A stretch of DNA of 64,000 bases from Thiomonas arsenitoxydans (GCF_000253115.1 NC_014145.1:2170001-2234000), one strand, 5' to 3'. Shown: positions 18,217 to 27,759, counted from the stretch's first letter. Program-made: numbers and translations. Notes: a model not told the origin generated them from the letters alone.

Positions 18217-20604
18217 TCAGGCAATGGCAAAGCGGCGGAACAGGGCTCGCTTGATCAACAAATCCAGCAATAGGGTGAAAACGACCGTCGCCAGTAAAAC
18301 CATGCCCACGACGAATCCGGGCAAAGCGGCCATCAACACGCCGAAAGCCGCCAGCAGACAAACGATGATCACGTCCCCGATACTGGCTGCGGCCATCCAG
18401 CGCGACGGAGCGAGCGACCATAGCGGGCCGTTGCTGCGCAGCAGATAGATGCCAGCCTGATTGCCGAACACCAGAATCAGGAACACCACGGTCTGCAACT
18501 GCGCCAGGCTCAGCCCCTGCGCCTGCGCCCAGACATACACGCCCCAGGCGAACAGCAGGCTCAAGACCGCGAGCACGATGGACGCGCCCATGAGTCGGCG
18601 CACCTGCCAGTGCTGCGGCTGGGCCGAGGGGTGGACACGGTCGGTGGCGATGCTCATGGTGGCGAAATCGTTGGCGAACAGCATCAGCACGATGAGCAGC
18701 GGCGAGATGACGAAATGCCCGGTCAGCAGCAGGCCGAAAGTGAGGAACACCACGATTTCCAGCGTGCGCAGCACCTTGTTGAGGGTGTAGGTGAGCATGC
18801 GCCGGTGCACCTGCCGCCCGGCGCGCACCACGGTGAGCACCCCGCCCAGCCCCGGGTCGGTGAGCACTACCCCGGCTGCGGCCTTGGCCACATCGGTGGC
18901 GCTGGCCACGGCGATGCCCATCTCGGCCTGGCGCAGCGCGGGGGCGTCGTTGACGCCATCGCCGGTCATGCCGGTGACGTGTCCGGCTTTTTGCAGCGCG
19001 GCGACGATGTGGTGCTTGTCCTCGGGCAGGACGCGCGCGTAGAGGTCGCATTGCGCCGGATCGAGCGCTGCGCCCGGCTGGATGTGACACACGCGCGTGC
19101 CCAGGCCGAGCTGGGCGCCGATGGCGCGGGCGGTTTCCTCGGCGTCGCCGGTGGCCATGCACACGCGCACGCCGAGTTGCTTGATCCGGGCGATGAGGTC
19201 GGCGGCGTCTGGCCGGGGTGGATCGGACAAGCCCACCACGCCCAGCAACTGCAGCGCATCATTCGCTCCCGCCGCCACCGCGAGCACGCGCGCGCCGCTG
19301 GCGGCGAGCTGTTTCTCCGCCGCGTCTAGCGCAGCCTGCTGCGCAGCGTCGAGATGACACAGCGGACCAATGACCGTGGCGGCGCCCTTCATCGCGCGCC
19401 AGGGCTGGCCGTCCACGCTGTAGAGCCCTTCGCTGCGCCGCGTCGCGGGATCGAAGGGGTGAAAGGCGCTGCGCACAGGCGCATCGGCCAGCAGCCTGCG
19501 CTCACGCGCGGGGGCAAGGAGGGCAAGATCGAGCGGGTCTTGCGTGGCATCGTCGCTGGCCAGCGCGGCAGCGCGCAGCACGGCGTTTTCATCCGCGCCC
19601 TGCACGAGCGCCGTGGCGCCCGCATAGCGCAGACTGTTTTGTGTGAGCGTGCCGGTCTTGTCGGACACCAGCGTGTCCATCGCCGCAGCCTCCTCAACAG
19701 CGGGCAGCCGCGTGACCAGCACGCCCTGGTGCGCCAGCAACTGGCTGCTCACGGCTGTGGCCAGGGTGTAGGTGGCAGGCAGCGCCACCGGCACCGAGGC
19801 CACCAGCAGCATGAGCGCGAACACTGCCGTGTCGAGCAAGGGCAGGTGATGCCACAGCGCGAAGCCGATGACGATGGCCACGAGCACGAGGTCGAATACC
19901 ACCAGCCGTTTGACGATGGCGAAGATGGTGCTTTGCATGTGGCTGGGCGCGTTGGAGGTGCGCACCAGTTCGGCGGTGTGGCCGAAGAAGGTGCGTGCGC
20001 CGGTCGCGGTGACGACACCCGTGGCCTCGCCCTGTCGCACGATGGCGCCGGTGTAGGCCGGCTTGCCCGCACCCGCGTCCACCGGCAGCGATTCGCCGGT
20101 GAGCGCCGACTCATCGAGTGACACGGCGCCATCGAGCAGCCGCAGATCGGCCGGCACGATATCGCCAGCGCGGATGTGCACCACATCGCCCGGTACCAGC
20201 TGCTCGGCGGCAATCTGCTGCCACTGCGCGTCGCGCCGCACGCGCGCGTTGACGTGCAACTGCTTGCGCAACAGCGCCAGCGCATCCTTGGCGCGCTGTT
20301 CCTGCACGAACGCCACCACGGCGTTGAACACCAGCAGCACGGCGATGACCAGCGATTCCAGCCCGCGCCCGAGCAGCACCTGCAGCACGATGACGGCTTC
20401 GAGCATCCACGGCACCGGTGCCCAGAACTTCGCCAGCAGTTGCCGCCACGGCGCCACCGTCTGCTCGGCGATGGCATTGGGCCCAACACGGGCCAGCCGT
20501 GCGGCGGCTTCGCTCGCGCTCAGCCCCTTGCCTGGATCTGTCTCTGGCCAGTCGCCCGACTGCACGGGCTCGGCTTCAGCTTGGGCAGGGGTCGTTGCGG
20601 CCAT
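18217..20604 (-). CDS. P-type ATPase, plasma-membrane H+-ATPase-like (P3A)
   Basis: 795-residue ion pump. An N-terminal cation-ATPase segment ends in LVPGDVVHIRAGDIVPADLR. The actuator motif is LTGESLP, the phosphorylation site SDKTGTLTQN (Asp near residue 315), and the hinge TGDGVNDAPALRQAEMGIAVA. The lack of a metal-binding N-domain and of a CPx motif argues against heavy-metal transport. Overall form resembles fungal and archaeal proton pumps. Proton export is inferred. Located 9 bp downstream of the flavoprotein gene and upstream of the PHA-synthase-like gene in one operon. Confidence 0.87.
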   Translation of the reverse strand: MAATTPAQAEAEPVQSGDWPETDPGKGLSASEAAARLARVGPNAIAEQTVAPWRQLLAKFWAPVPWMLEAVIVLQVLLGRGLESLVIAVLLVFNAVVAFVQEQRAKDALALLRKQLHVNARVRRDAQWQQIAAEQLVPGDVVHIRAGDIVPADLRLLDGAVSLDESALTGESLPVDAGAGKPAYTGAIVRQGEATGVVTATGARTFFGHTAELVRTSNAPSHMQSTIFAIVKRLVVFDLVLVAIVIGFALWHHLPLLDTAVFALMLLVASVPVALPATYTLATAVSSQLLAHQGVLVTRLPAVEEAAAMDTLVSDKTGTLTQNSLRYAGATALVQGADENAVLRAAALASDDATQDPLDLALLAPARERRLLADAPVRSAFHPFDPATRRSEGLYSVDGQPWRAMKGAATVIGPLCHLDAAQQAALDAAEKQLAASGARVLAVAAGANDALQLLGVVGLSDPPRPDAADLIARIKQLGVRVCMATGDAEETARAIGAQLGLGTRVCHIQPGAALDPAQCDLYARVLPEDKHHIVAALQKAGHVTGMTGDGVNDAPALRQAEMGIAVASATDVAKAAAGVVLTDPGLGGVLTVVRAGRQVHRRMLTYTLNKVLRTLEIVVFLTFGLLLTGHFVISPLLIVLMLFANDFATMSIATDRVHPSAQPQHWQVRRLMGASIVLAVLSLLFAWGVYVWAQAQGLSLAQLQTVVFLILVFGNQAGIYLLRSNGPLWSLAPSRWMAAASIGDVIIVCLLAAFGVLMAALPGFVVGMVLLATVVFTLLLDLLIKRALFRRFAIA

Positions 20605-20613
20605 CGTGGGCTC

Positions 20614-22041
20614 CTAAAACTTGAAGGCGCGTGCGGCCTTGTTGATGCCTTCGCTGAGCATGGGATGCGGAAACACCGTATCGGCCAGGGCCTTTGCGCC
20701 GAGCCCTTGTTCGAGCGCCAGCGCCAGCGGGGCGATCAGTTGCGCGGCGTCCATGCCGGCGATCTGCGCGCCCAGCAAGCGGGCGTCCTGGCGATTGAAC
20801 ACCAGTTTGATGAAGCCTTGCGTCTCGGCATAGATCTGCGCCCGCGAATCTTCGGCGTAGTCGTAGCGCATCACGGCCACGGTGTCGGCACCGAGCGCCG
20901 CTTCGGCCTGCGCTGCGGTCTGTCCTGCGTGCGCCAGTTCGGGCTCGGTGAATACCGTCATAGGCACGGCGTGGAACGGCATGCGATCCACCGCCTGCCC
21001 GCCGGCGGCGATGCAGTGCGCGGCCACCAGGCTTTGCCGCACGGCGGAGTGGAACAGCATGCTGCGTCCATTGACATCCCCCGGCGCCCACACCTGCGGG
21101 TTGGACGTGCGCAGGGTATCGTCCACTTTGACATGCCCGCGCTCCATCGCCAGACCGAGGTGCTCCACGCCTTCAGGCAGCACGGCCACGCGGCCGGTGG
21201 CCATGAGCACGGCGTCGCCCTGCATGCTGCGCTCGCCGCCGTCTTGCTTGTATCTCACGTGATAGCCATCGCCCTCGCGCGCGATGCTCAGCACCTGCGC
21301 GGAGCGTTCGATGCGCACGCGCTGCGACAGACTGGCGTGCAGAAAAGACGCCAGCTCGGCGTCGAAGCCGGGCAGCACCTGAGACGCATATTCGAGAATG
21401 CTGCACTGGGCGCCGAGGGCCTGCAACATCGACGCCGTCTCCACCCCGATGTAGCCGCCGCCGATGATGACGAGATGTTGCGGCAGCGGCAGATCGGCGC
21501 CGAGACGAAACAGATCGTGCGAAGTCAGCGCCAGATCGGCGCCGAGTATGGGCAGGCGCGCGGGCGCTGAACCGGTGCCGAGTATCAACTGGCGAAACCG
21601 TACTTCGCGCGAACCGCTGCCATCGCCAGCATCGATGCGCGCGCGATCCGGCGCGATGATCACGCCGCGCCCCTGCACGAAGGCGACGCCGCCCGCAGCG
21701 ATCTCGCGCGCATGCTGCGCGTAGCGGGTGTTCTGCACGCGATCCTTGTGCGCCAGCACCGCGCCCCAGTCCACCGCGGGCTTGCCGCCGCGCAGACCGA
21801 AGCCGTCGAATTTGTCTGCCAGACCGCGCACCAGCGCCGCCTCGCGCACCGCCTTCGAAGGCACGCAACCTTCGGCCAGACAGTCACCGCCGAGATTGCC
21901 GATCGGGTCGACAATCAGCACCGACCGCCCGGCCTGGGCGAGAAAAAAGGCCCCTGGATACCCAGCGCCACCGGCGCCGAGCACGAGCACATCCACGTCG
22001 TGGCTCAGCGCGGTCAGCGGGGTTAGAAATTCGAGTGCCAT
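20614..22041 (-). CDS. Dihydrolipoamide dehydrogenase-like pyridine nucleotide-disulfide oxidoreductase
   Basis: 475-residue FAD flavoprotein. FAD motif LVLGAGGAGYPGA, redox disulfide GGDCLAEGCVPSK (Cys54/Cys59), NAD(P) motif IIGGGYIGVETA, second FAD motif VWAPGDVNG, and a C-terminal HPMLSEG in place of the usual HAHPTLSE. It could be the E3 subunit of a dehydrogenase complex or a related reductase; no E1/E2 genes are near, so its partner is unknown. GGAG precedes the ATG by 6 bp. It is the first gene of an operon whose promoter region contains a perfect FNR-type box at 22102-22115. Confidence 0.85.
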   Translation of the reverse strand: MALEFLTPLTALSHDVDVLVLGAGGAGYPGAFFLAQAGRSVLIVDPIGNLGGDCLAEGCVPSKAVREAALVRGLADKFDGFGLRGGKPAVDWGAVLAHKDRVQNTRYAQHAREIAAGGVAFVQGRGVIIAPDRARIDAGDGSGSREVRFRQLILGTGSAPARLPILGADLALTSHDLFRLGADLPLPQHLVIIGGGYIGVETASMLQALGAQCSILEYASQVLPGFDAELASFLHASLSQRVRIERSAQVLSIAREGDGYHVRYKQDGGERSMQGDAVLMATGRVAVLPEGVEHLGLAMERGHVKVDDTLRTSNPQVWAPGDVNGRSMLFHSAVRQSLVAAHCIAAGGQAVDRMPFHAVPMTVFTEPELAHAGQTAAQAEAALGADTVAVMRYDYAEDSRAQIYAETQGFIKLVFNRQDARLLGAQIAGMDAAQLIAPLALALEQGLGAKALADTVFPHPMLSEGINKAARAFKF

Positions 22042-22101
22042 TCCATTCTCCAGACTCCATCAGAATGAAAAGCATTGGATTGCGGCGACGCAACATGGCG
22101 T

Positions 22102-22115
22102 TTGATTTGCATCAA
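22102..22115 (-). promoter_or_regulatory. Perfect FNR/ANR-type box upstream of the flavoprotein operon
   Basis: TTGATTTGCATCAA matches TTGAT-N4-ATCAA at all ten positions. Its centre is about 67 bp before the ATG at 22041. On the minus strand a TCCAAT hexamer (22079-22074) lies 22 bp beyond it, which would put transcription start near 22067 with the box centred near -41, the class II activator position. Confidence 0.7.
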
Positions 22116-22162
22116 AGCCGCCAGGACTGCGAATGTCAGACACGCTCCAAAATGCAACGTCG

Positions 22163-22498
22163 TTAATCGTTGCCCGGCGGCATGTTTTCAGGCTGTTCCA
22201 GGCCCAATGCGGCGCGTCGGCGCAACGCCAGCCAAGCCAGCACACAGCCAACGATCCACGCCACGGCGCGCGTGGCCAGCAGCATGTCCGGAGAAAACCC
22301 GGTCAGTGTGTCTCCCCCGAATTCCTGAACCAAATGCGGATCGACGACGCCCGAGGTCAGTGCGCTGATCAGCGCAATCAGCAGCAGGCTGATGCCCCAC
22401 ACGGCCCAGGTTCGAGCGATAAAGGCATACAGCAGGCGAAACGCTATCGCGCCAAACAGGGCAAACAACAGGCACTCGATGATCAGCACGCGCAACAT
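22163..22498 (-). CDS. Small membrane protein, last gene of the exporter operon
   Basis: 111 residues with about three hydrophobic segments: LLFALFGAIAFRLLYAFIA, WGISLLLIALISALTSGVV and AVAWIVGCVLAWLAL. No family was recognised. AGGAG lies about 8 bp before the ATG. It follows the ABC-2 permease gene by 27 bp on the same strand, so it probably belongs to that transport operon. It ends 48 bp before the FNR box of the next operon. It may be an accessory subunit of the exporter; that is inference. Confidence 0.65.
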   Translation of the reverse strand: MLRVLIIECLLFALFGAIAFRLLYAFIARTWAVWGISLLLIALISALTSGVVDPHLVQEFGGDTLTGFSPDMLLATRAVAWIVGCVLAWLALRRRAALGLEQPENMPPGND

Positions 22499-22525
22499 GA
22501 TGACGTCTCCTTGGGAATCACCCCA

Positions 22526-23635
22526 TCAGTCCATGCGGTGACGGAACAGCCAAGCGGCAAACGCCATGCTGACGACGCCGATCAGCGCCAGCGGCCAGTA
22601 CTGCGGCAGCAGGTCGCTCACGCCATAGCCTTCGAGATAGACCCCGCGGGTGATGATGAGGAAATACCGCATGGGGTTGATATAGGTGAGCAACTGCACC
22701 GCCTCGGGCATATTGGCGATGGGCGTGGCAAAGCCGGAAAGAATGATGGACGGCACCAGGAACATGAACACGCCCAGCAAACCCTGCTGCTGCGTGACGG
22801 CGATGGACGAGATCATCAGCCCGATGCCAGTGGCGGCGAGCAGGAAAAAAAACAGCCCGATTCCCAGCGCCAGCACGCTGCCCACAAATGGCACGCCGAA
22901 CCAGAGAATGGTGACGATGGCGATGAAAGCGGCCTCCAGCCCGCCGATGATGAAACCCGGCAACGCCTTGCCGAGCAGGATTTCCACCGGACGCAGGGGC
23001 GTGACCAACAGCTGATCGAAGGTACCCATCTCGCGTTCGCGCGCCACCGACAGCCCGGTGACCAGCAAGGTGACCACCAGGGTGAGCAAGGCGACGATGC
23101 CCGGAAGAATGAACCAGCGCGACAGCAGATTGGGGTTGAACCAGGAGCGAATTTCCAGCCGGGCCGGCGGGCCGCGCCAGCCGTGTTGCGCAGCCCATTG
23201 CTCATTGAAAGCGAACAGCACACTATTGGCATCGTTCAGCGCCAGCGATGCGGTGTTGGAGTCTCGGCCATCGACCAGCAGTTGCACTTTGGCCGGTTGA
23301 TGCCGCAGCAGATCGCGGGTGAAGTGCGGGCCGATGTGCAGCACCAGCAGCGCATCCTTGTTGTCGATCAGCGGGGCGATCTGCGCATCGTGGGTGATGT
23401 TGGCCACCTGGCGAAAGGTGTCCGTGCCGGAAAAGCGCGCGATCAGTTCGCGCGAGGCGTAGCCCGGGTCTTCGTTGTAAACCGCATAAGGAATGTTGTT
23501 GAGGTCGAAGCTGGCGGCATAGCCGAACACCAGCAGCTGAATGAGCGGTGGGCCGATCAGCACCGTGCGGCTGGCCGTGTCGCGCAGCAGCATGAGCAGT
23601 TCCTTGATGACGAGTGCAACGACGCGGCCCCACAT
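22526..23635 (-). CDS. ABC-2 type exporter permease (YbhR-like)
   Basis: 369-residue inner-membrane permease with one N-terminal helix, a periplasmic domain of about 150 residues, then five or so C-terminal helices including VAREREMGTFDQLLVTPLRP, the conserved cytoplasmic loop of the ABC-2 family. This is the YbhR/YhhJ form. It forms an operon with a second permease, a dual ATPase and an HlyD-type adaptor, spaced by 3-14 bp. Substrate unknown; E. coli YbhGFSR exports drugs and possibly sodium. TolC opposite the operon would complete the channel. Confidence 0.88.
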   Translation of the reverse strand: MWGRVVALVIKELLMLLRDTASRTVLIGPPLIQLLVFGYAASFDLNNIPYAVYNEDPGYASRELIARFSGTDTFRQVANITHDAQIAPLIDNKDALLVLHIGPHFTRDLLRHQPAKVQLLVDGRDSNTASLALNDANSVLFAFNEQWAAQHGWRGPPARLEIRSWFNPNLLSRWFILPGIVALLTLVVTLLVTGLSVAREREMGTFDQLLVTPLRPVEILLGKALPGFIIGGLEAAFIAIVTILWFGVPFVGSVLALGIGLFFFLLAATGIGLMISSIAVTQQQGLLGVFMFLVPSIILSGFATPIANMPEAVQLLTYINPMRYFLIITRGVYLEGYGVSDLLPQYWPLALIGVVSMAFAAWLFRHRMD

Positions 23636-23638
23636 AGT

Positions 23639-24754
23639 TCAGTCCAGTCTCTTGTGCGATTTGCGCCAGGCAATGCCCATGAATATCGCCCACATCACCA
23701 TGAGCGCGGCGCTGTTGCCCAGAATCACCGGCCAGACATTACCCGCCAAAAACACGGTCTGCAAAATGGCGACGTAATAGCGCGCGGCGACCAGATGCGT
23801 GAGAAACTGCACCACCGTCGGCATGGAGTCGATGTCGAAAATGAACCCCGACAGAATGAAGGCCGGCAGGAAGGTGACGATGACCGCCACCAGCGCGGCG
23901 ACGAACTGGCTATTGGCCAGGGTGGAAATCAGCAGCCCCATCGCCAGCGCCACCAGCAGGAACAGCGCCGAGCACAGCACCAGCAGCCACAGACTGCCGA
24001 CCAGCGGCACGGCGAACAGCCACACCGCCATGGCCACCGACAGCGCCATGCCCCCCATGCCGAGCACGAAATAGGGAATCAGTTTGCCCAGCAGGATTTC
24101 CGCCATGGTCACCGGGCTGGCCATGAGCGCTTCCATGGTGCCGCGCTCGCGTTCTCGCGCGATGACCAGCGCAGTGAGCAAGGCGCCGATCAAGGTCATG
24201 ATGACCGCAATCAGCCCCGGCACCAGAAAATCGCGGCTGCGCACCGCCGGGTTGAACCAGATGCGCGCCTGCACGCTGACGGGCAGGAGCAAGGGCTTGC
24301 CCTGCCGCTCGGCTTCGAGCTGCAGCCAGTTTTGCCAGACGCCTTGCAGATAGCCCTCCATGATGCGGGCGTTGTTGGCGTCCACGCCGTTCATCCACAC
24401 CGCCACGGGGGCCGAGCGGCCGGTGAGCGCCAGCCGGGTGAAGTCGCCCCGCAGCCAGACGATGCCGTCCACCTGGCGGGTCATCAGCGCATGACGAGCA
24501 GCGGCGATGTCGGGGTAGGTCGTCGGTGCGAAGTACGCCGATTGCTCCAGCCCGCCGACAAAACTGCTGGTCTGCGCACTCGGCTGATCGACCACCACCG
24601 CCAACGGAACGCCACGGGCGTTGAGCGACACGCCGTAGCCGAACAGCAGCAGCAGCAGCACCGGCAAGACAAATGCGATGGCGATGGCGGAGGGGTCGCG
24701 GATGATCTGCAAAAACTCCTTGCGCACCAGTCCGCGCAGACGTTGCCGGTTCAT
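23639..24754 (-). CDS. ABC-2 type exporter permease (YbhS-like)
   Basis: 371-residue paralogue of the preceding permease with the same arrangement: LRGLVRKEFLQIIRDPSAIAI near the N-terminus, a periplasmic domain, then VIARERERGTMEALMASPVT before the last membrane helices. The two permeases probably pair as a heterodimer. The gene lies 13 bp after the ATPase gene and 3 bp before the second permease gene, so all are in one transcript. Confidence 0.88.
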   Translation of the reverse strand: MNRQRLRGLVRKEFLQIIRDPSAIAIAFVLPVLLLLLFGYGVSLNARGVPLAVVVDQPSAQTSSFVGGLEQSAYFAPTTYPDIAAARHALMTRQVDGIVWLRGDFTRLALTGRSAPVAVWMNGVDANNARIMEGYLQGVWQNWLQLEAERQGKPLLLPVSVQARIWFNPAVRSRDFLVPGLIAVIMTLIGALLTALVIARERERGTMEALMASPVTMAEILLGKLIPYFVLGMGGMALSVAMAVWLFAVPLVGSLWLLVLCSALFLLVALAMGLLISTLANSQFVAALVAVIVTFLPAFILSGFIFDIDSMPTVVQFLTHLVAARYYVAILQTVFLAGNVWPVILGNSAALMVMWAIFMGIAWRKSHKRLD

Positions 24755-24767
24755 CGGGCCTGTCTCC

Positions 24768-26570
24768 TCATGCCGCGCGGCGAATCTGCGCCTCGTGCGA
24801 CTGAATCAGGGCGATGAAGGCGTCTTCCATCGTCGGATCGGGCAGCGCGTCGGTGCGAATGCGCCCGCGAATCTCACGGGGCGTGCCAAAGGCCAGAATC
24901 TCGCCCAGCGACATCAGCACCAGATGATCGCAATACTCGGCCTCGTCCATGAAGTGGGTGGTGATCATGACGGTCACCCCCGATTCGGCCAGATGGTTGA
25001 TGCGCTGCCAGAACTCGCGCCGCGCCAGCGGATCGACGCCGGAGGTCGGCTCATCGAGAAACAGAATGGACGGCTCATGCATCAACGCGCAAGCCAGCGC
25101 CAGCCGCTGCTTGTAGCCCAGCGGCAGGTCCATGGCCTCGGCATCGGCATACTCGCTCAGGTCGAACTCATCAAAGGCCCAGGCCAGCCGCTGTTTGCGC
25201 CGTGCGCCGCGCAGGCCATAGGCCGAGGCGAAAAAATTCAGGTTCTGCCGTGCAGTGAGATTGCCGTAGAGCGCAAATTTCTGCGACACATAGCCGATGC
25301 GCTCGCGCGCGTCTGCGCTGGCCGTGCGCAGATCGGCGCCCGCAACGCGCAGCGTGCCGGAAGACGCTGGCAACAGGCCGCAGAGCATGCGAAAAGTCGT
25401 GCTCTTGCCCGCGCCATTGGCACCGAGCAAACCGAAAATCTCGCCCTTCCCCACGTTGAAGCTGATGCCCTTGACCGCCTGAAACGCCCCGAAAAAGCGG
25501 CGCAACTCTTTCACTTCGATCACGGTGGACGCCGCATCATCGGGCTTGGCCGCGATGTCGACAGTAGCAACGGCCGCCTCAACCTTGGGCGCAGCCTGCG
25601 TCTGCGGGGCAGGCAGACCCGTGTGCAACAAACTGACGAAGGCATCCTCGAAACGCGGCTCGACGGTCTGCCAGTCTTCTCCGGCTTGCTGCAGGGGCTG
25701 GGTGTCCTGCAACACCACCCGCACCCCTTCGGCCTGCACCAGCGCATCGGTCACTCCGGCGCGCGCATGCAGCGATTCCTGCAACGTGCGGCGATGCCAT
25801 TGCGCATGCCGCACCACAAACACATGGCCTTTCAAGGGCGCACGAAAAGCCAGGGGCGGCTGATGCGCCAGCACATTGCCCTCGTGCAGCAGCACGATGT
25901 CGTCGCACTGCTCGGCCTCGTCGAGATAGGCGGTGCTCACCAGCACGGCGACATTCTGGCTGCGCAACAGTTTGATGATGCTCCAGAGCTCACGCCGTGA
26001 AATGGGATCGACCCCGACAGTCGGCTCATCGAGCAGCAGCAGCCGCGGCGCGCGCAGCAGGGTGCAGGCCAGCCCCAGCTTTTGCTTCATGCCGCCGGAA
26101 AGCGCCCCCGCCCGTCGATGCGAAAACGGGCCGAGCGCGGTGAGCTTGAGCAAATCGTCGAAGCGCGATTGCCGCTCTGTGGCTTTCAAGCCCTGCAGAT
26201 CGGCATAGAGGTCGAGGTTTTCCTGAACGGTGAGATCTTCATAAAGACCGAAGCGCTGCGGCATATAGCCGATCATCTGCTGAATGGCCGAGGCCGATTG
26301 CCGCACGTCCAAGCCCAGCACCCGCACCTCTCCAGAACTGGGCAGCAGCAAGGCTGCAGCAAGGCGGATCAGCGTGGTCTTGCCCGCGCCGTCCGGCCCG
26401 AGCAAGCCGGTGATGCGCCCCTGCTGAATGCGCATATCGACGCCCTTGAGCGCATCGATCACACTGTTGCCCTGCCTGAACTGCTTGTGCACCGCCGCGA
26501 ATTCAAGCGCCGCGTCGGACGGCACTGCGACCTGCTCAGACCGGGCCGAAGTCTCAGCGTTGGCAGACAT
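24768..26570 (-). CDS. Exporter ATPase with two ABC domains (YbhF-like)
   Basis: 600 residues with two tandem nucleotide-binding domains. Domain 1 has GLLGPDGAGKTTLIR and signature LSGGMKQKLGLA. Domain 2 has GLLGANGAGKSTTFR and a weaker signature, LPLGYKQRLALA, in which the second position of LSGGQ is Pro. Walker B segments LLLLDEPTVGVDP and ILFLDEPTSGVDP are both intact. A Pro/Ala-rich linker near residue 340 separates them. The start overlaps the adaptor gene by 17 bp, as in ybhGF. It energises the two following permeases. Confidence 0.9.
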   Translation of the reverse strand: MSANAETSARSEQVAVPSDAALEFAAVHKQFRQGNSVIDALKGVDMRIQQGRITGLLGPDGAGKTTLIRLAAALLLPSSGEVRVLGLDVRQSASAIQQMIGYMPQRFGLYEDLTVQENLDLYADLQGLKATERQSRFDDLLKLTALGPFSHRRAGALSGGMKQKLGLACTLLRAPRLLLLDEPTVGVDPISRRELWSIIKLLRSQNVAVLVSTAYLDEAEQCDDIVLLHEGNVLAHQPPLAFRAPLKGHVFVVRHAQWHRRTLQESLHARAGVTDALVQAEGVRVVLQDTQPLQQAGEDWQTVEPRFEDAFVSLLHTGLPAPQTQAAPKVEAAVATVDIAAKPDDAASTVIEVKELRRFFGAFQAVKGISFNVGKGEIFGLLGANGAGKSTTFRMLCGLLPASSGTLRVAGADLRTASADARERIGYVSQKFALYGNLTARQNLNFFASAYGLRGARRKQRLAWAFDEFDLSEYADAEAMDLPLGYKQRLALACALMHEPSILFLDEPTSGVDPLARREFWQRINHLAESGVTVMITTHFMDEAEYCDHLVLMSLGEILAFGTPREIRGRIRTDALPDPTMEDAFIALIQSHEAQIRRAA

Positions 26571-27591
26571 GCTCGGGTACCGATTGCGGCGCGTTGTTCA
26601 ACAGAGGCACCTGCACGGTAACCGGCATGCCCAGGCGCAGTTTCTGATCGGGATTGCAGGCATACACCCGCACCCGGTACACCAGTTGCGCACGCAACTC
26701 GGTGGTCTGAACTGACTTGGGCGTGAACTCTGCCGTGGGGGAGATATTGCCGACCCAGCCCTTGAACGGCTGGCCGGGAAAGCTGTCGGTCAGAATGTCG
26801 GCGCGCATGCCCGGAGCGATTTTTCCCAGCTCGGTTTCCGGCACATAGGCGCGCACCCAGACCGGGTTGTTCACCGCGATGGTCATCACCGGAGTTTGCG
26901 GTGCGGCCATGTCGCCCACCTCCAGAATGCGGTTTTCCACCACGCCATTCTCGGGCGAATACAACACCGCATCGGTCAGTTGGCGCTGGGCCAGTGCGAG
27001 CGCAGATTCATCGGCCTTGACCATCGCCTCAGCCGCGGCAATGTCTTCCTTGCGCGGGCCTTGCACCGCCAGGCTCAGCGCCTGGCGCGCGCGCTGCACA
27101 CCGGCGGCTGCCGTATCGAGCTGCTGGGTGACGTTGTCCAGACTTTGCCGGGGCAGGAAGCCCGATTCCACCAGCGTCTTTTGCCGAGCATAAGTAGCCT
27201 TGGCGTTGGCCTGCGCCGCCAGCGCCGCGTCCACCCCGGCACGCGCCTCGGCAATTTCCTGCGGACGGCTGCCCGCCTTGAGCTTGGCCAGCACATTCTG
27301 CTGCGCGAGCAATGCCGCCTGCGCACGGTTGACCGCGTCTTGGTAGCGCACCGCGTCGATGCGGGCCACCACTTGCCCCTTGCGCACGGCATCACCTTCC
27401 TGCACCAGAAGTTCAGACACCCGACCGGCATCGTTGAACGCGAGCTGCACCTGCCGAATGTCGATGTTGCCGTAAAGCGTGAGCGTGTTCGAGGCCGGTT
27501 TCGCCCGCTGGGTCCACCAGTAAGCGCCACCGGCGACGAGCACGACGAGGAGCAATACCACAATGATCAAGGGCCGCTTTTTGTTTTTCAT
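26554..27591 (-). CDS. HlyD-type membrane-fusion adaptor (YbhG-like)
   Basis: 345-residue periplasmic adaptor anchored by one N-terminal helix (IIVVLLLVVLVAGGAYWW). It has split lipoyl halves and an alpha-hairpin with heptad-like Ala/Gln-rich segments (about 90-200). It links the ABC permeases to an outer-membrane channel. It is the first gene of the exporter operon and lies divergent from a tolC gene; an FNR-type box with -10-like hexamers on both sides lies between the two starts. A 62-nt leader is predicted. Confidence 0.9.
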   Translation of the reverse strand: MKNKKRPLIIVVLLLVVLVAGGAYWWTQRAKPASNTLTLYGNIDIRQVQLAFNDAGRVSELLVQEGDAVRKGQVVARIDAVRYQDAVNRAQAALLAQQNVLAKLKAGSRPQEIAEARAGVDAALAAQANAKATYARQKTLVESGFLPRQSLDNVTQQLDTAAAGVQRARQALSLAVQGPRKEDIAAAEAMVKADESALALAQRQLTDAVLYSPENGVVENRILEVGDMAAPQTPVMTIAVNNPVWVRAYVPETELGKIAPGMRADILTDSFPGQPFKGWVGNISPTAEFTPKSVQTTELRAQLVYRVRVYACNPDQKLRLGMPVTVQVPLLNNAPQSVPEHVCQR

Positions 27592-27659
27592 GGGAATGCG
27601 AATGACTGGGTAGAGGCTGGGTTGTTACTGGCTACTGGCGCGCGGCCTGCTTTCTTTTC

Positions 27660-27727
27660 ATTGTCGCGCCAGCTTGCCGCGTGGCCATGATTTACATCAA
27701 TCATGCCTGCGCCGCGGGGCGTAGCAT
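27660..27727. promoter_or_regulatory. Divergent FNR-type promoter between hlyD-like and tolC-like genes
   Basis: The box ATGATTTACATCAA at 27687-27700 matches TTGAT-N4-ATCAA at nine of ten positions. Rightwards, 21 bp separate it from TAGCAT (27722-27727). Leftwards, also 21 bp separate it from GACAAT (minus strand, 27665-27660). Both geometries put the box near -41.5 of the expected start sites (about 27734 and 27653), the class II FNR position. Confidence 0.65.
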
Positions 27728-27759
27728 CAACCGCAACACTCCACACCTCAATATTCCCG

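Noticed and set aside
22133..24817. 894-codon plus-strand frame
   Set aside because: Antisense shadow of the permease genes, extremely rich in Gln, His, Asp and Arg; typical of high-G+C antisense frames.
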